Source: Cornus controversa | Lineage: Eukaryota > Streptophyta > Magnoliopsida > Cornales > Cornaceae | Direction of reading: 5' to 3' | Length of the DNA: 64,000 bases | Assembly: GCA_026545225.1 (NCBI GenBank) | Contig: CM048853.1 | Location: forward strand, 48,595,755 to 48,659,754 | Part shown: positions 24,769 through 38,400 of the stretch, piece after piece | Position numbering within the stretch: the first letter of the stretch is position 1 | Layout: each line of letters opens with the position of its first letter | Program-made: the position numbers and the translations under genes | Notes under the pieces: generated by a model | The model's input: the letters and a program-made list of their open reading frames with translations, nothing else | The model's database searches: none | Told to the model about the DNA's origin: nothing

Positions 24769-25915
24769 AGTATTTTCATATTTATTAAATTAAGTAGATT
24801 AAATTATACATATTACTAAAACATGAAAATTGTTATAGATTAGTAGAATATCACATACTTGAATCTCCAAAAATTATTAATGAATTAGTTGATATGTTGA
24901 TTACTCTCTCTCCAAGCCTTTTTCTTCTACTTTTCCAAGGTTGTTGAGAATATGATAAACCCTAACTACAATTAGATCACACTTATATACTTAATTATAT
25001 TTTTCCTTGTTTGGTTATTGGGTTGTTATAACTTATACATTTATTTTATTTTATCCTTATAAGTAATAGTAGCTTATCTCTTAATATTATTCCCATTTTA
25101 GTTATACTTATATTTTATTTTACAATTCTCGTATTTACCTTTTTAAATTTAGGATTATTACATTTTATCTATTGCCTCCCTTCAATACAATATTACAGTA
25201 GAAAATCAATGTTAAATGTTATGCATGATATATGACTAATTTTATCATCATGCTTACATGATATTCATGTCGAATTACAAAACTTAGTTGGACGAGTTTC
25301 AAATATGATTCATCACCGGATTGTAGATCAGTGATATTTTTTCATATTTTATAATAAAAGATTGATGCTTCAAGTTCAAAATTTTTAGTAGCTTAATTTT
25401 AAGTGCTCAAGTTTTTAAATGATAATAAAAGTTTATTTTTTTATATTTTTTAATTTTAAATGTTCAGCATTTAGTAAAATCACTTTTATTTAAAATTTTA
25501 TCTTATTTTAAATGATACTTAAGTTCATTTTACGTTGTTAGAAAAAAAAAAAGGATTGTTAAAAATTTGTAATTAGTTAAAAATATGTTAGGTATTTAGT
25601 GGTATATCATATAAAATAATTTTTAATTTGCTTGATAACAATATTGTTTAAAGATTCATATTGCTTAATATTATATATAAAAAAGGAATAAACATCTTTT
25701 AAAAGTTACAAATTTTACTTTCACTGAAAAGTTTTACTGAGCAAATATAGCTATCATTTAAAAGCACTTGAATCGTAGAGGCAAAATTTTAAAATAAAAC
25801 ACTTTTAAATGGTTCTAACATTCTCTTAAAAGAAAAAAATATAAGTAAATGCAAGAAATAATATATGGTTAGCATAAAATTGAAATAGAAAAATTAAAAC
25901 CCGAGTATTTCTTTG
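24000..25915. other. Intergenic region with possible LTR remnant and (AT)n
   Basis: No gene recognised. A pure AT run spans 24717-24764. On the minus strand 'ttaacaattggtatt' (about 24526-24540) looks like an LTR end followed by a degraded initiator-Met primer-binding site (tggtat...). Neighbouring AT-rich sequence could be an old LTR, but no paired copy or TSD was found. The short ORFs at 24079-24401 on both strands match nothing I know. Confidence 0.4.
24717..24764. repeat. (AT)n microsatellite
   Basis: Uninterrupted AT dinucleotides, about 24 units, in intergenic DNA. Confidence 0.95.
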
Positions 25916-25919
25916 ACTC

Positions 25920-26021
25920 GTGCCCTAGTCAGAGAGGGAGAGGGAGAGAGAGAGAGAGAGGAAGCAGAAGAAGATTATCCCCAGCAACCATCGTTCCCAT
26001 CCGAATTACTGCCTTCGTCAG
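25920..26021 (+). other. Probable 5' UTR exon of CFAP20
   Basis: A GA-rich leader (GA run about 25934-25960) ends in a good donor, cgtcag/gtaacc. It can join the acceptor ttattgcag at 26874, 23 bases before the ATG at 26898. The start is a guess from composition. The sequence between (26022-26874) is intron, with a CA/CG run at about 26330-26350. Confidence 0.5.
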
Positions 26022-26897
26022 GTAACCCTAGGTTCTATTACACACATATACGAGAAGGGAAATGAATTAAATCAAATAGAAATGGAAATGCCAATCATGT
26101 TTACTAAGTTTATTGATTGATCAGATGCTATTTGAATGACACGTGATGGGTTTGAATTTCTTGGGAAATTACAGTTGACATACTGTTGAATGATCTGTTT
26201 ATGCGACGATTTTGATTAACAAGCAACAATTTTTTTTTTAAATAAATTTTTTTATTGAACAATCCTCCCCTCGATATAATCACATATATAAATATATGTA
26301 TGTTTGTGTGCCCCAAGAATTAAGAGCTCTCTCACACACACGCGCGCGCACAGTGATATATGTGTCTGTCTTAGATAAAAAACTATATATAGATTTTTCA
26401 TTAAAGTGTTTTTATAATTTTTTTCCGTTCTTTTAGAAGAGTTTTATGAATTTCCATATTGGTGACCCTGCTATAGCAGATGTAGTGTATAGTCTTTTGA
26501 GGGTTATATATTAGTAGTATCGTTTTTTTTTAACAGTATAAGCATAGTAACTTGTCAAATAAATAATATAAGCATAATAGAAGTAGCAGTCTAGGAGATG
26601 GAAGATGTGGGAGTGACACTACAGCTTTCTTTCACTCCTGGTATGAGATAATGAGAAATTACTTTCAGGATTTCGGAGGCCAGAGAAGGCTTGATGGTTA
26701 ATATAGTTTGTGTATATATTCTCCTATCATTATGCGCAATTGAAACTGCTTTTTTTTATTTTTATTTGTTGTATGTATAACTGGGAGGTAAATCCATCGT
26801 ATGTGTGCAGCATTAAATTATTATAAGGAAATTGCAATATATAGATTAACAGCTTGAGTTAGCTCTTATTGCAGTTTTAGTTGGAATTTATCCAGAA

Positions 26898-29800
26898 ATG
26901 TTTAAGAACACATTCCAGTCTGGTTTTCTATCCATTTTATACAGCCTTGGGTATGTCATTTTTCTGTTTTCCGCATTTTATATACCGAATTGGTAGATTA
27001 TTTTAGACATTCCTATTATTGAAGGTCCGATTTTTTTGGGGTTTTTGTAGGAGCAAGCCTCTGCAGATATGGGATAAAGAAGGTGAGTTGCTTCTTCTAT
27101 GGTATTCTTGGTGTTGATACAGTTTTTATTTATTTATTATTATTATTTTTTCACACCTGACTTTGTAGCTAATGCTTATACTAGATTTTTGTGTTTGTGT
27201 GGTAAATTGGCTTTATCTGGTTCAGAAAATTTATCATGCATCTTATATTGATGTGAAGACTTGATTTGTGTGGACTGGTTCTATAAAAAATTGTCAGATT
27301 CTTAAATAAATTATGACTAGTGTGATGATAACAATATATGAAAGTTTTACCACAGGCTTCATTAACAGCACCCTGTTCTTATCACTGTGAGTATTTAAGA
27401 GTTGGTTGGTTCTTTCAAAATTTGAATAGTTTACTCTCTTAAACAATGAAAAGAAAAAAGGTCAAAACACTAAGTTTTGGTTGGGTTAAGATAGGACTCG
27501 AGTTTCATGCCTGGAGTTCTTTTTTCTCTCTCTGATTTACATTATTGCCATTCATCTAGGAGATAAGATGAAGTAAAGAAAAAAAAAACTTTTCAAGGAG
27601 GATTGGAATAAAGTATTTTATTTTTTCTTTTTAATTCTTTGAAACAACATAGCTTAATGGCTAAAACTAGTGAAAACTTGGAATTGTAGAATAAGTTCTT
27701 TACATCGAATTTTGAGCATAAAATGCTTAGAGGACAGAACTTAGGTGTCTCCACCCTCTCATGGTTGCTTTAATTATGCCCTGTATTTATTAACTCACAT
27801 AGGAAATTGGAGTTTTTCTCTGCAATATAAGAGTATTCTTTGTGCTTATTTTGTAATAATAATAATGATGAAGATGATGATAAAAAGAAAATTCGAAAGA
27901 CTTGAGTTTCTGTACCCCATTGCCAGCACCATGTTTGTTAAATATATGTTGTCACTTACCAAAAAAGGAAAGAAAGAAAAATAAGTCTTGATCTTAAACA
28001 ATAGGTATTATACACCTGCCACATTAACCTAGTAACTTGATTATGACAGAACAATTGCTTAGGGTAGGTTGTGTTCCGAATCATGAATCAACAAATCTCT
28101 GCAGTTGTCGAAGGTGATTTTTTTTTGCTCATACATTACTTGGTGAAAATTTCTGTATGACCAGTTCAATATTCAATAAAGCTCTATCAGTGTCAGATAT
28201 GAAGTGATGCTATTAGTGATACATGGAGACTAGTTCATTTTTAATAAAGCTTTGGTAGTGTCTGGATATGACTATTTTGATACTTAATCATACAGCAGTA
28301 TATTTATATTAACATGAAAACAAAAATTATAGAGAAATTTTTAATTTTTTATTATTAGAACAGTTTATTTTACTCTCAAGATCCATCTGAAACTTTTGGA
28401 ACAATCTGAGAGAGAGAGAGAGAGACAAATTTTATTTTATTTTCTGGTTTTTTGTTTTTGTACTTTGTTTATTTTTTCTCTTTTTGGGAATTTTGGTGTA
28501 ACAGTATAATGTTGATTAGTGTTTTCAAATGTATCTAAAGTGCTTCCTTTATTTCTTTCATTTTTTTTTCTTTTACACTCTTGTGTCTCTTGTAGTTGTT
28601 AATGGACAGATAAAACGACCACAAGATGAAGACATACAATCCAACGTCCTTGAAATAGTTGGATCAAATGTCCAGTCAACATACATTACGTGCCCGGCAG
28701 ACCCAGCTGCAACACTTGGTATAAAGCTACCATTCTTGGTTATGATTGTGAAAAACCTAAAGAAATACTTCACATTTGAGATTCAAGTGCTGGATGATAA
28801 GAATGTCAGGCGACGTTTCCGAGCTTCTAATTTTCAAGTGTGTAAGTCTTACCAATTTTTTTGTCAATCTTTGTTGTGTTTTTTCTTTCCCCTACTTCTC
28901 CTGTCATTTGTGCTTCACGGAATACTTCTAATGAATAAAGGCGCTAGATATTAGTCTTGAAGAATACTTCTATAAGTGCAATGTGATTTTGAGAAAATGT
29001 TTGTTAGCTAAACTTACAAGTCCTTTAGTGGATGTAGGATCAATTATATTGATTCTAAATATACTTGTGTATATTTCTTCAAGTTTTACATGCTAAATAA
29101 ATTGATTTTCATTATGCAGACATCTGTTAAAAACTAGTTGTATCTGTGGTATTTTTATTCAATGACCTCTTCTTTTAATTTGATCATCAGTGAAATCTTA
29201 TTTTAGTTTGTCAGCTCGGTGATTTATGGAAACGGTTATGGAGCTTAATAGTTTATCACTCTCCATGTTGACAGTTGACACATAATCTCATTATCTTTGG
29301 AGGTTCATTAAAGATGCATTTGGTAGTTGTTCTTGCTTGCTGGTGTACATATGTTGGTATTTTTCCCAAGTGTTATGCATTTGGTCATTGTACTTTTGCC
29401 ATTTGCTTGTGTATTTTTTTTTTCTTTTTCTTTTTCTTTGAATAAGTCTCATTTGTAATTACCACAAAGGGTAAGTGAATGCAAGAATCTTACCCAGACA
29501 CACATGTCCGCTATAGCAACAAATGGTAATTTTAAGAATGGAAACAGTGTGTGTTATATGATTTACATGTGATTCCATCTTGTGGGACTAAGGAGCAAAG
29601 GTCTCATGTTTTGGTTTCCTTTTGTTCAAGTTCATTTGTGAGGCAAACATATATTCTGGTATTCTTTGGCACTAAGAATGTTGCTGGAGTATCTCATTTA
29701 AATTTAAAAATATAAAAGAAAAAAGACACTGTTAGACAAAACACAACAATTGTTGCATTTGTGCTATAGTGTCTAATGCTCACTATTATTATCTTGTGAT

Positions 29801-30830
29801 TTTGTTTGAAGAGCGATGCACGTTGTGTTCTGTTTGGTAGGAGGGAACAGTGAAAGGAAGGGAATGGGGGGAAGGAAAAGGAGATGACTGGATTTTAATT
29901 GTTGGAGGGAAAGGGGAAGGGAAGGCCTTCCATCGTCCCACCATATTCCTTCCATTCAAAATTGGAAGGAATTAGGAGAACAACTCCCCCCACTTTTCTT
30001 TTATACTTTTGCCCTTCAAATGCCACCATTCCTTTAAAATCTTGAAACAACCATTTTCTTAATTTTTTTTCTTTTATAATATTTTTTCCTTCCAACACCA
30101 CCTTTCTTTTAGAATGTAAGGATATAGTTGTAAAATCATGAAACACCCATATATTTTCTTCCATCTATATTTGCCTTTCTAAACCAATTAAAAGGTGGAA
30201 AACAACCTTTCCTTTTACCACTATACCTTTTTTCAAGATTTCCATCCCTCGTTTCAGAGAGAGCATTTGATAGGGAGGCTCGATGTAAAATAATCCGGAT
30301 AAACCCAGTCTTAAAAAAGTGGACATGTTAAAGTTCTTGACCTTTAGCAGTTGATGACTTGATGGCCCTCTGAGGAATCTGGTATGTTGACTTGATGATG
30401 CGTTATATATATCCACAGTGGAATCAGCATTTGGCTTTAAAGTATTGATTTTACACTAAAGAACTCCATTTTTCTGTTGTAGGCTGTGACTAGAGTAAAG
30501 CCATATATCTGTACCATGCCCTTAAGGTTGGATGAGGGATGGAACCAAATCCAGTTGAATCTTTCTGATTTTACCAGACGAGCATATGGAACCAACTATG
30601 TTGAGACACTGCGAGTTCAAGTTCATGCAAACTGCCGCCTTAGAAGGATATATTTCTCTGACCGCCTGTATTCAGAGGAGGAACTCCCACCAGAATTCAA
30701 ACTTTACCTGCCAATGCAGGTGAGATAATTCCTTTGGCTCTGCGATTATTAAGTGTTTTTGCTCTCTTACTCTTCAATTGTTTTCTTGAATCTAATGCTT
30801 ATATTAATGACTTTATTGCAGAAAACATGA
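26898..30830 (+). CDS. CFAP20: Cilia- and flagella-associated protein 20 (CFAP20/BUG22)
   Basis: A small, highly conserved protein (formerly GTL3/BUG22). In ciliates and animals it is an inner-junction protein of ciliary doublet microtubules. Seed plants without cilia keep it, where its role is unclear. Five exons with GT-AG borders in phase: 26898-26950, 27051-27082, 28596-28837, 30483-30719 and 30822-30830. They encode exactly 190 residues, the family's usual length. It starts [18 protein letters not shown], has the core blocks [20 protein letters not shown] and [17 protein letters not shown], and carries [19 protein letters not shown] in exon 4. The last exon holds only the final codons (K-T-stop). 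No truncation or frameshift is seen. Its 3' end faces THO1. Confidence 0.95.
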
Positions 30831-32463
30831 ATATTTATGCAAAATTTCGCCAGACTGCGACTTCTGAAGGAGTTGGGCGATTTTTTCCTGTTTGATCATT
30901 ACTATCGATATACCAGCTTATAAGTTATGTATTTTTCAGTTTTTACATAATGTGAACTCGTAGATACTATTCACTTGATTTTGACAAGGGATGTTTCTGT
31001 TGTCAGTCTTGATACTATTATTGGAGTTTGCAATGGTGATATGCATGTTTTTACTATCTGCAAGTTAGTTTTGCTGATTAGCCTTAAATCCTGTGTTTTC
31101 TGAGCGAAGGTGCCAAACTAGGACAACTGGGCCTTACTTTCGTGTATTTATTGTGATTGGAATTGTTGTGCTCAGTTTTCACCAGAAAGTTAATTAATAT
31201 TCTATGGGAAATTTTCACTGGAAGATTAGAACTTTGCTGCAGAAAATGTCTTAAAGTTTGCCTTGATGGTAAATGTTAGATCTCGCCTGTAGAATATGCA
31301 CAGGCTTTATGGGTTTAAATGTGATACAACTTCCATGTACTTATAATAAGTTGCTTGGTTTATTGTAGGGATGTCAATTTAACTCATCCCAATCCTAATG
31401 GGACGGGTTTGGGTGCATCCATTGTTTATAACATTTTTCTTTCATTATTACCCATGATAATGTAAAATTTCAAATGCGAAGTAAAAGAAAATTCATGATT
31501 GTGAGTGTTTTGTATTTTAAATACTTGAATTTTTCTAAAAATTTTTGTCATAAATTCATTCAAAATTGTTTTTTTTCCTTGAAAAAATGTGTAGCAAGTT
31601 GGTACGAGTTTGGGAAGTTTCCTTTGTTCAAATTTGATAACGGTAAGAAAGAAGAAAATTGGATGGAAGGGAAAGAAAAAGAGATGGATGAAATATTACT
31701 AGGAAAGGGATTGTATTTTTCTCTCTTTTTGTTTGGTTGGATGAAAAAGAAGATAAGGAGATGACATTCTACTTTGTTTGCTTAGAAGAAAGGGAAGAGA
31801 GTGAAGGAGATGACATTCTACTTTGTTTGCTTAGAAGAAAGGGAAGAGAGTGAGAAAGTGCTAATATTGAGTTTATTTACTAATTAAGAAAGATAATATT
31901 GTAATTTAAATTTTTTTATAACAGTCTTGTTTTTTTTCCTCCCTCTTCGAGAGGTTTGTTTATTTTTTCCTACCTTCCATTCACTCATCTTCCTTCCTAT
32001 CATTTAATGATATGATATGCTTCCTATTGCAGTGGTCCACCATTTAAAATTTATATTCGTTTGTAAAAAATAGATGAAAGCGAGAAGAGTAGAGGTGTTT
32101 GTTAAATTTATATTCGTTTGTAAAAAATAGATGAAAGCGAGAAGAGCAGAGGTGTACGAGGCATTCCTAGGAGAAAACGTATTTGCAAGTTCCACACTCA
32201 GTAAGAGTAATAAAAAACATGACAAGGGCTCTACATAACTAAGGCGCCTTCTGTTATTTGGGAATTAAGCCCCCAATTCAGTCATTATATGTAACATGGA
32301 ATACCTATGCATAACAAAAAAGGCAGGTATGTCTTGGAATAATGTTAGGAAACTTGTGTGAAGGGCAATAACAATTGTTTCGAGCCTTCAAAATGGGAGA
32401 TTAGTCCTCATCATTTGTTTCCCTACGTTGTCAGCTCTTGGTATGAAAGCACAATCGCATTTC
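30831..32463. other. Convergent spacer between CFAP20 and THO1
   Basis: The left part should be the CFAP20 3' UTR (to about 31340); the right part should be the THO1 3' UTR. Between them lie one end of a hAT-type MITE (tagggatgtcaat at 31366), a 49-bp direct tandem repeat (two copies from about 31757) and a 57-bp direct tandem repeat (two copies from about 32047). The ORFs at 31474-31764 and 32004-32225 are composition artefacts over these repeats. Confidence 0.5.
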
Positions 32464-35400
32464 TCATCCTACTGCATCTAAATCAACCTCTGCATCTGTC
32501 TCTCCATCGATCATTCCTGCCTCAACTTCCACATCTGCTTCTATCTGCCCTGGCTCCGGGCCAACATCCGTGTCAGAGCTTTGCTTCTGATTTTCTTCTG
32601 GAGTTGGAGTTCCACCCTGGGAAATATTACCAGTCATCACTTCAGTGTCCATTGGAGCTGCTGAGGCTTCAAGATCAGCTCTGCTTCCTTCGCCATCCAT
32701 CTCACTTGCAGGTGTTGCAATCTAGCCAAAATAAAACAAAGCTTAGAGAAAAAATTAAATAATAATAATTATATGAAAAAAGTTTCTGACCTTAGAGATT
32801 TCTAATACAAGAAACATTTGAAACTTAATAACAATTTTAACATAAGAAGAAAAACAAAATCACACAATCCCAAAGACCGATAGTCATCTTAGATGATCCA
32901 ATCACCAGACTAATTCACCTTCTGAGTTAAAAAACACAAAGCCGTTGTGTAAATAACCAACTTTCAAGTTTTCATCCAATCCACAAGACCCTAGATTCTA
33001 AATTATTTCAACCATCAATTATTGGTCAAAACTAGATTTGTTTATGTAAAATTAAAGATAGTAAACAGACTGGGCTAAAGATGGTTAAGAGACTGGTCCT
33101 TAACATTTCACTGGTCCGTTGGTCTATAAATCCTGTATAGAGTTATCAATATTAAATAAAATATATATTTATCAAAAATATATATATTAAATAAAATATA
33201 CATCATATGCATGTCAAAAGGTTTGAAATTACATGAAAATCATCTAGCGAAGAGCACCAAGGCCCAAGTCTTGTAAGGTTCATATTTAACAATCTTACTC
33301 ATTACGTTCAAATCAAGAGCAGTAAAGATCAGGTGGTTTTTGAGATTACAAGGATTAGAGTAAACTTTCTATACATTCAGGATGAATAATAGGTCACTCG
33401 GTTAGTGGTTTGACTGAATGGGTTGGTTTGGTAAAGCCGATAAAGAGAGAGAAGTTTTCACTGAAGTGAAGTTTAAGAAGATGGTTAGACTTGGGTGAAA
33501 ATCAAATTCCTGTAGTATTTTTCTTCCTATTTCTAATTTTTATTTTTTGTTAAGATTCTACATATTATATATACATATTTTTTTATATGTTTCTAAGGTG
33601 AGATTTCTCACGTCATAATTTGCTATAGTTTTATTTATTTACTAAACCAAAATAATTTTTAGCTGTTCCACAAGTCATTATACTGGTAAAGGAAGCTAAA
33701 AAACTTTCCCTATGCAATGTTTAGGTCCATGCAAATACAAGAGCAATGTTAAAACAAAAGAGTAGAACTAATCAGAGAATAGAGAGATTCTCTACATAAA
33801 AGTTATTTCCAAAGTAGATAAATATTGATAATTAACAGCATGATGATTAGCAACATGTACAGATAAAATTCATAAAGAATAGAAGCAAATTGATAATGCT
33901 TAAAGAATTCAGTGCAAGGATAACAAAGACAAGATGGATACCATTTTATATGGTGAGTAGGTTCCAAGAACTGAAAAAAAAAAAGGTTCTCAAGGAGAAA
34001 AAGACGGCTGGTAGAAAATTAAGCTAAAAAGCATTTTACTCATTGAAGATTCATCCATGAAATTCTATCTCAAGGTTGTCCAATCTAATCTAAGTAGCAT
34101 GAAGACAAGACATGGAAGTGATACGACATACACAGGTATACAAGAAATCCTAAAAGAGTAAGACAAAGGACACTGGGAGGACATAGCAACATATACATCT
34201 AAATATTATAGGCAAATCTATCATGTAAGACAACTTCCACTCTAAATTTCTATACTACGAATAGGAGAATGCAAAAGATGAAACTACAGAAATATTAAGA
34301 GGATGTGCAATGGTAAAAGCTTTGACTGGCAAACACAAAAAAGGCACAGGTTCAAGTCTTAATGCAAAAATTATGCCAGAGGTTAGGCCTTTCTCCAGTC
34401 TTCCCATCCCCAAACCTGCATGAGTGGGACATATACTGGGTAATGTAACTACTACCCTCTTGCTATATTTTTGTTTTTACAGTTATATTCTTGTCCTATA
34501 TTAAAAGTGTCCATTGTTTGTTTTTACAGATGGCTCATGATTTGGGGGTGATTGCAGGTATACAAAGGAATAACAGTTATATTCTTGTCCAATGCCCGTG
34601 ATGTGGGGGTGATTGCAAGTATTCGAAGGAATTAGTCCCAAAAGGAAAAAAAATGCTTCCATGATTAAAATTAAGAAACTTTTAACATACCTATCATAGA
34701 CATCAAAACTTTCCAAGGTCACGATATTTTTTCCCAAAGGCCATAATTTACAGGAAATCATAATAGACAACTAGTTTTCTAAGACCTGGTAGTCTGACCA
34801 GAGATCTGTTTTAGGTCCACTTCCCTGCCAAACAATTTTCTTAGAGAAGCCCTAATTGAGAATTATCAGGCATGTCAGAGATATATCAGGATGCTTTTTT
34901 ATGATACCGTAGTTCAGGCATATCCAGCACACATTGGCCCAAAGAAAAGAAGAATGTGCCTAGATGTGATCTCATGATACTGTTCATGCGTGCAATTTTA
35001 TTCAACCCCCAGTTCTTCATATTTGAATCAGTGAGTACATATTCTCATTTTCTTTTATAGCTGCATTAGCAGAACTACATTTCTTTGTACAACAAGAACT
35101 ATCAACAGGTTTATTTTTACCTTTCCAAAAAAACAAAAAAAGAACTATCAAATGATCTCCATTCAGTATTTGATAGTAATCTGTTAAACATGGAGAAAGT
35201 ATAAGATCATATAAAACAGGCATCATTGTCAAAACTTGGAGCAAGAGATTTATTTCAGCCTGAATTATATCATTAAACGTCTGTGGGAAATAGGAAATAC
35301 AAGGCCCCTGCACTTTTGGTCAAATGCAATAGACAGGTGGAGGGGTTTCTTAATTTCCTGTGGAGAAGATTTCCAATTTTATGTTAGTTGCACATATGCC

Positions 35401-38400
35401 TTCCACAAGATAAATTGTCAAAAGCAATAATTGAACTTACTTTACCCAAAGTACCTGATTTTCTTCTACTTGATGTGCAGCACCTTTTGTGTCTTCCTTT
35501 TTAGCACGTTTAGACCTATCGCTAGGTTTAGCTTGGTATTTTGACCGGACATCAGTGGGCAGAAGTTCCCAAGGCACAACCCCTTCAATACCATATTCCG
35601 TAAACTGCAATGTAACTTATATCAGCTTTTATTTGAATACATGATTTACCTAATGCTTGAGTTATTTAATTTCCATTTGTAAATTAATCATACTCTAGAA
35701 AACCCATCCAAGTCCTGTCGAGCTGAAAAACGGAGACCTTTCCAGCAATAAACCTGCATCAAAAGTGAAATAATTCATTTGGAAGAATAAAAGAGTCCAT
35801 ATAAAAAAAGCAATTATCAACAAACAATGACGCTCTATAACAAACATATTGATGCAAGATGCATTCCAGGGTAAGACTGCGAGTACACTTGACCCTCCTC
35901 AGACCCCGCAATGGTGGAAGCCTCATGCACTGGGCTAGCCTTTTTTATCTACTGATTATAACCTTTCATATCAGCAATTGGAGACACACAAGCTTATTCA
36001 TAATATTCAGCCTTCACCAACTCTTGTGCAGAGACTCAATTTGTATGATGCCCTAGAAGGGCACATGAGACACTTGCTTTACTGTGTGCCTTTAGGTGTA
36101 GGATGGAAAAAAAGTTCCGACACACATGCAAAAAGTGTTTGGGGCTATGAGGTGCATCAAGGCATGATATTTTGTGTGGGAAGAGTTGTGAAGAAAAACA
36201 ATAGCTGTTTGAGAGGTTTGATATTTAGTTCTGGGTGGACATTCTGGCCCTTTGAAAGATACAAATTGCAGCAACATATATAAATGGTAATTTAAAAAGC
36301 GAACAAACAGTAGCAAAATTAGTACAGACATTCAGAATGATTATAACAATGAAGATAAAAATAATATAATATTTGAGGTTAGTTTGATAAAGAAAAACCA
36401 GACAAAGATATCAACTGGATGATAATAAAAGAGAGAAACAAACAAGAAAATCCAAATGCATAAAGTAACATGCAAAAGCGTTAACCACTAGCTTACTTGA
36501 ATAGATAAGTTACTACATATCTAGTTTGTTTCATTTTTTTGTAGAGAGCCAGGGAGGGGGAGTCTGTGAGTTGCCAGACCAATCTGATATTTGCAGATTC
36601 AGAGTAGGATCCCGTGAGTTTGACTTTTCAAACCATGAATTTGACTGCTAAATGGACATTCAGCCACTTGTACTAGAAAGCTGAAATTTGTTACTCTGGA
36701 AACTCGAACACATGAAATGTAATTATCTGCTGTCTCAATTACTTATTTATCATTCTTGTATTTGTATCTAAATAAGATTTACTTTTATGCTCTTAAGCAT
36801 TTCCAATTTCTTAAAATATCCAAGCTGTTTTCATTGCTTTCCCAAGACCTTTGTGTTTCCGGTCATACCACAAAGATAAAATAACACCTTCCTGCAAGCC
36901 TGGTGTAGGTATGAAGTCCCCTCCTTGCAAGATCTGTGCTACAAGGGTACCCATCCACCATGTCATGTCAGGAGCCTCCAAGGTAGAGATGTCAATGGGG
37001 CGGGTATGGTAAGAGATGCCCATAATCCAAAACTGTTCCACGAAGAAAAATCAATTACCAAACCCGCCCCACCCCACCCCATTTTGGGATTGGGCAGGTT
37101 TGGAGTGCCCCACTATGTATAATTTAAATAACTAAACACAACCCTAAAAATATTCAAGATAGGATATTTTTGAAACTTTTTTTAAATATAACAAAATAAA
37201 TAACAACTATAATCATAAATTTTTGTTAACTTTATGAATACGAATCAAAAATATCATGACAAATAATGAAAAGAACAAAAAAGCAAATAATAAAACATCT
37301 ATTTATCCATACATTTATGGGAAAATTACCAATTAGTACTACTTTTCAACTCTAAAGACAAATTAGTCCTATAAAATTTTCACAAAGACAATGAAGTCCT
37401 ACTCTTAAAAAATATTTCCAAATAAGTTTAGATTCTATAAATAATGAATCTTTTTCCCGTATTGCCTTTTATTTCTAAATTTTCACTAGTGCCTTGTACA
37501 AATTCTCTCTACTTCCAATATTTTGTAGCTAATACCTATTTAAAAAAATATTAATTGTTACCAAAATTAATAATCCTAAAACAATTAATAATTATTTCAA
37601 ATTCACTTTCCGTAAATACTCGCATGTTAAAATACAATGAAATAATTTTCATGCATTACATTTATGAATAACAAATGAATTATTTCCATTGTTTTTGAAT
37701 TTTCTACTTCATATTTTTTTATAAAAAAAATCTCAAGAATCAAAAATAAATCTCTATAAATTTGAGACAATGCTATCTAAGAAAGTTATCAAATTTTTTT
37801 AATAAATCAAATATAAATTGAATTTAAAATAAAACTTTTTTCTTAAATTATTTATTTTCAACAATTTTTTTAGCAAAATTGTTTGGAGAAAATTAGTTAA
37901 GCAACACACATGATATATGAAAAGGGTAAAAGAGGAATTGTATTAGTTATGGAACTTTGTTGGAAATTTTTATGAAAAGTAGGACTTCATTGTTCTATAA
38001 AACTTTTTTAGGACTTACCTGTCTTTAGAGTGCAAAAGTAGGACTAACCCGTAATTTTCCCTATGTTTAACTCGATTAGATGAGAACCAAACACTTCCAT
38101 TAGGAGCGGGGACGGGGTTTTGACTCTTATTTCCAAACCCGATTAGACGAGAACCAAACACTTTCCATTAGGAGTGGGAGCGGGGTGGGGTGGGTCAAAT
38201 TGACTTTCCCTATTCTAAGGAGGGTTGTGCTTTGGCAGGCCAAGAAGAGGTAGCAGCTACATAGTGCCCACCTCTAACTACCTGATGAAAGTCCAATGGA
38301 TCTGAGCCTGAAGCCAAAAAAGTTGAATAAAAAATAAAACAAAAACTAACCCGGTTATTTTTGTGGTGATATTCTGCCTCTATTCCTGCAGTTGCATCCA

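Noticed and set aside
29820..30310. MITE in CFAP20 intron 3
   Set aside because: Purine-rich stretch with GGAAGG/CCTTCC symmetry but no matching ends or TSD could be found.
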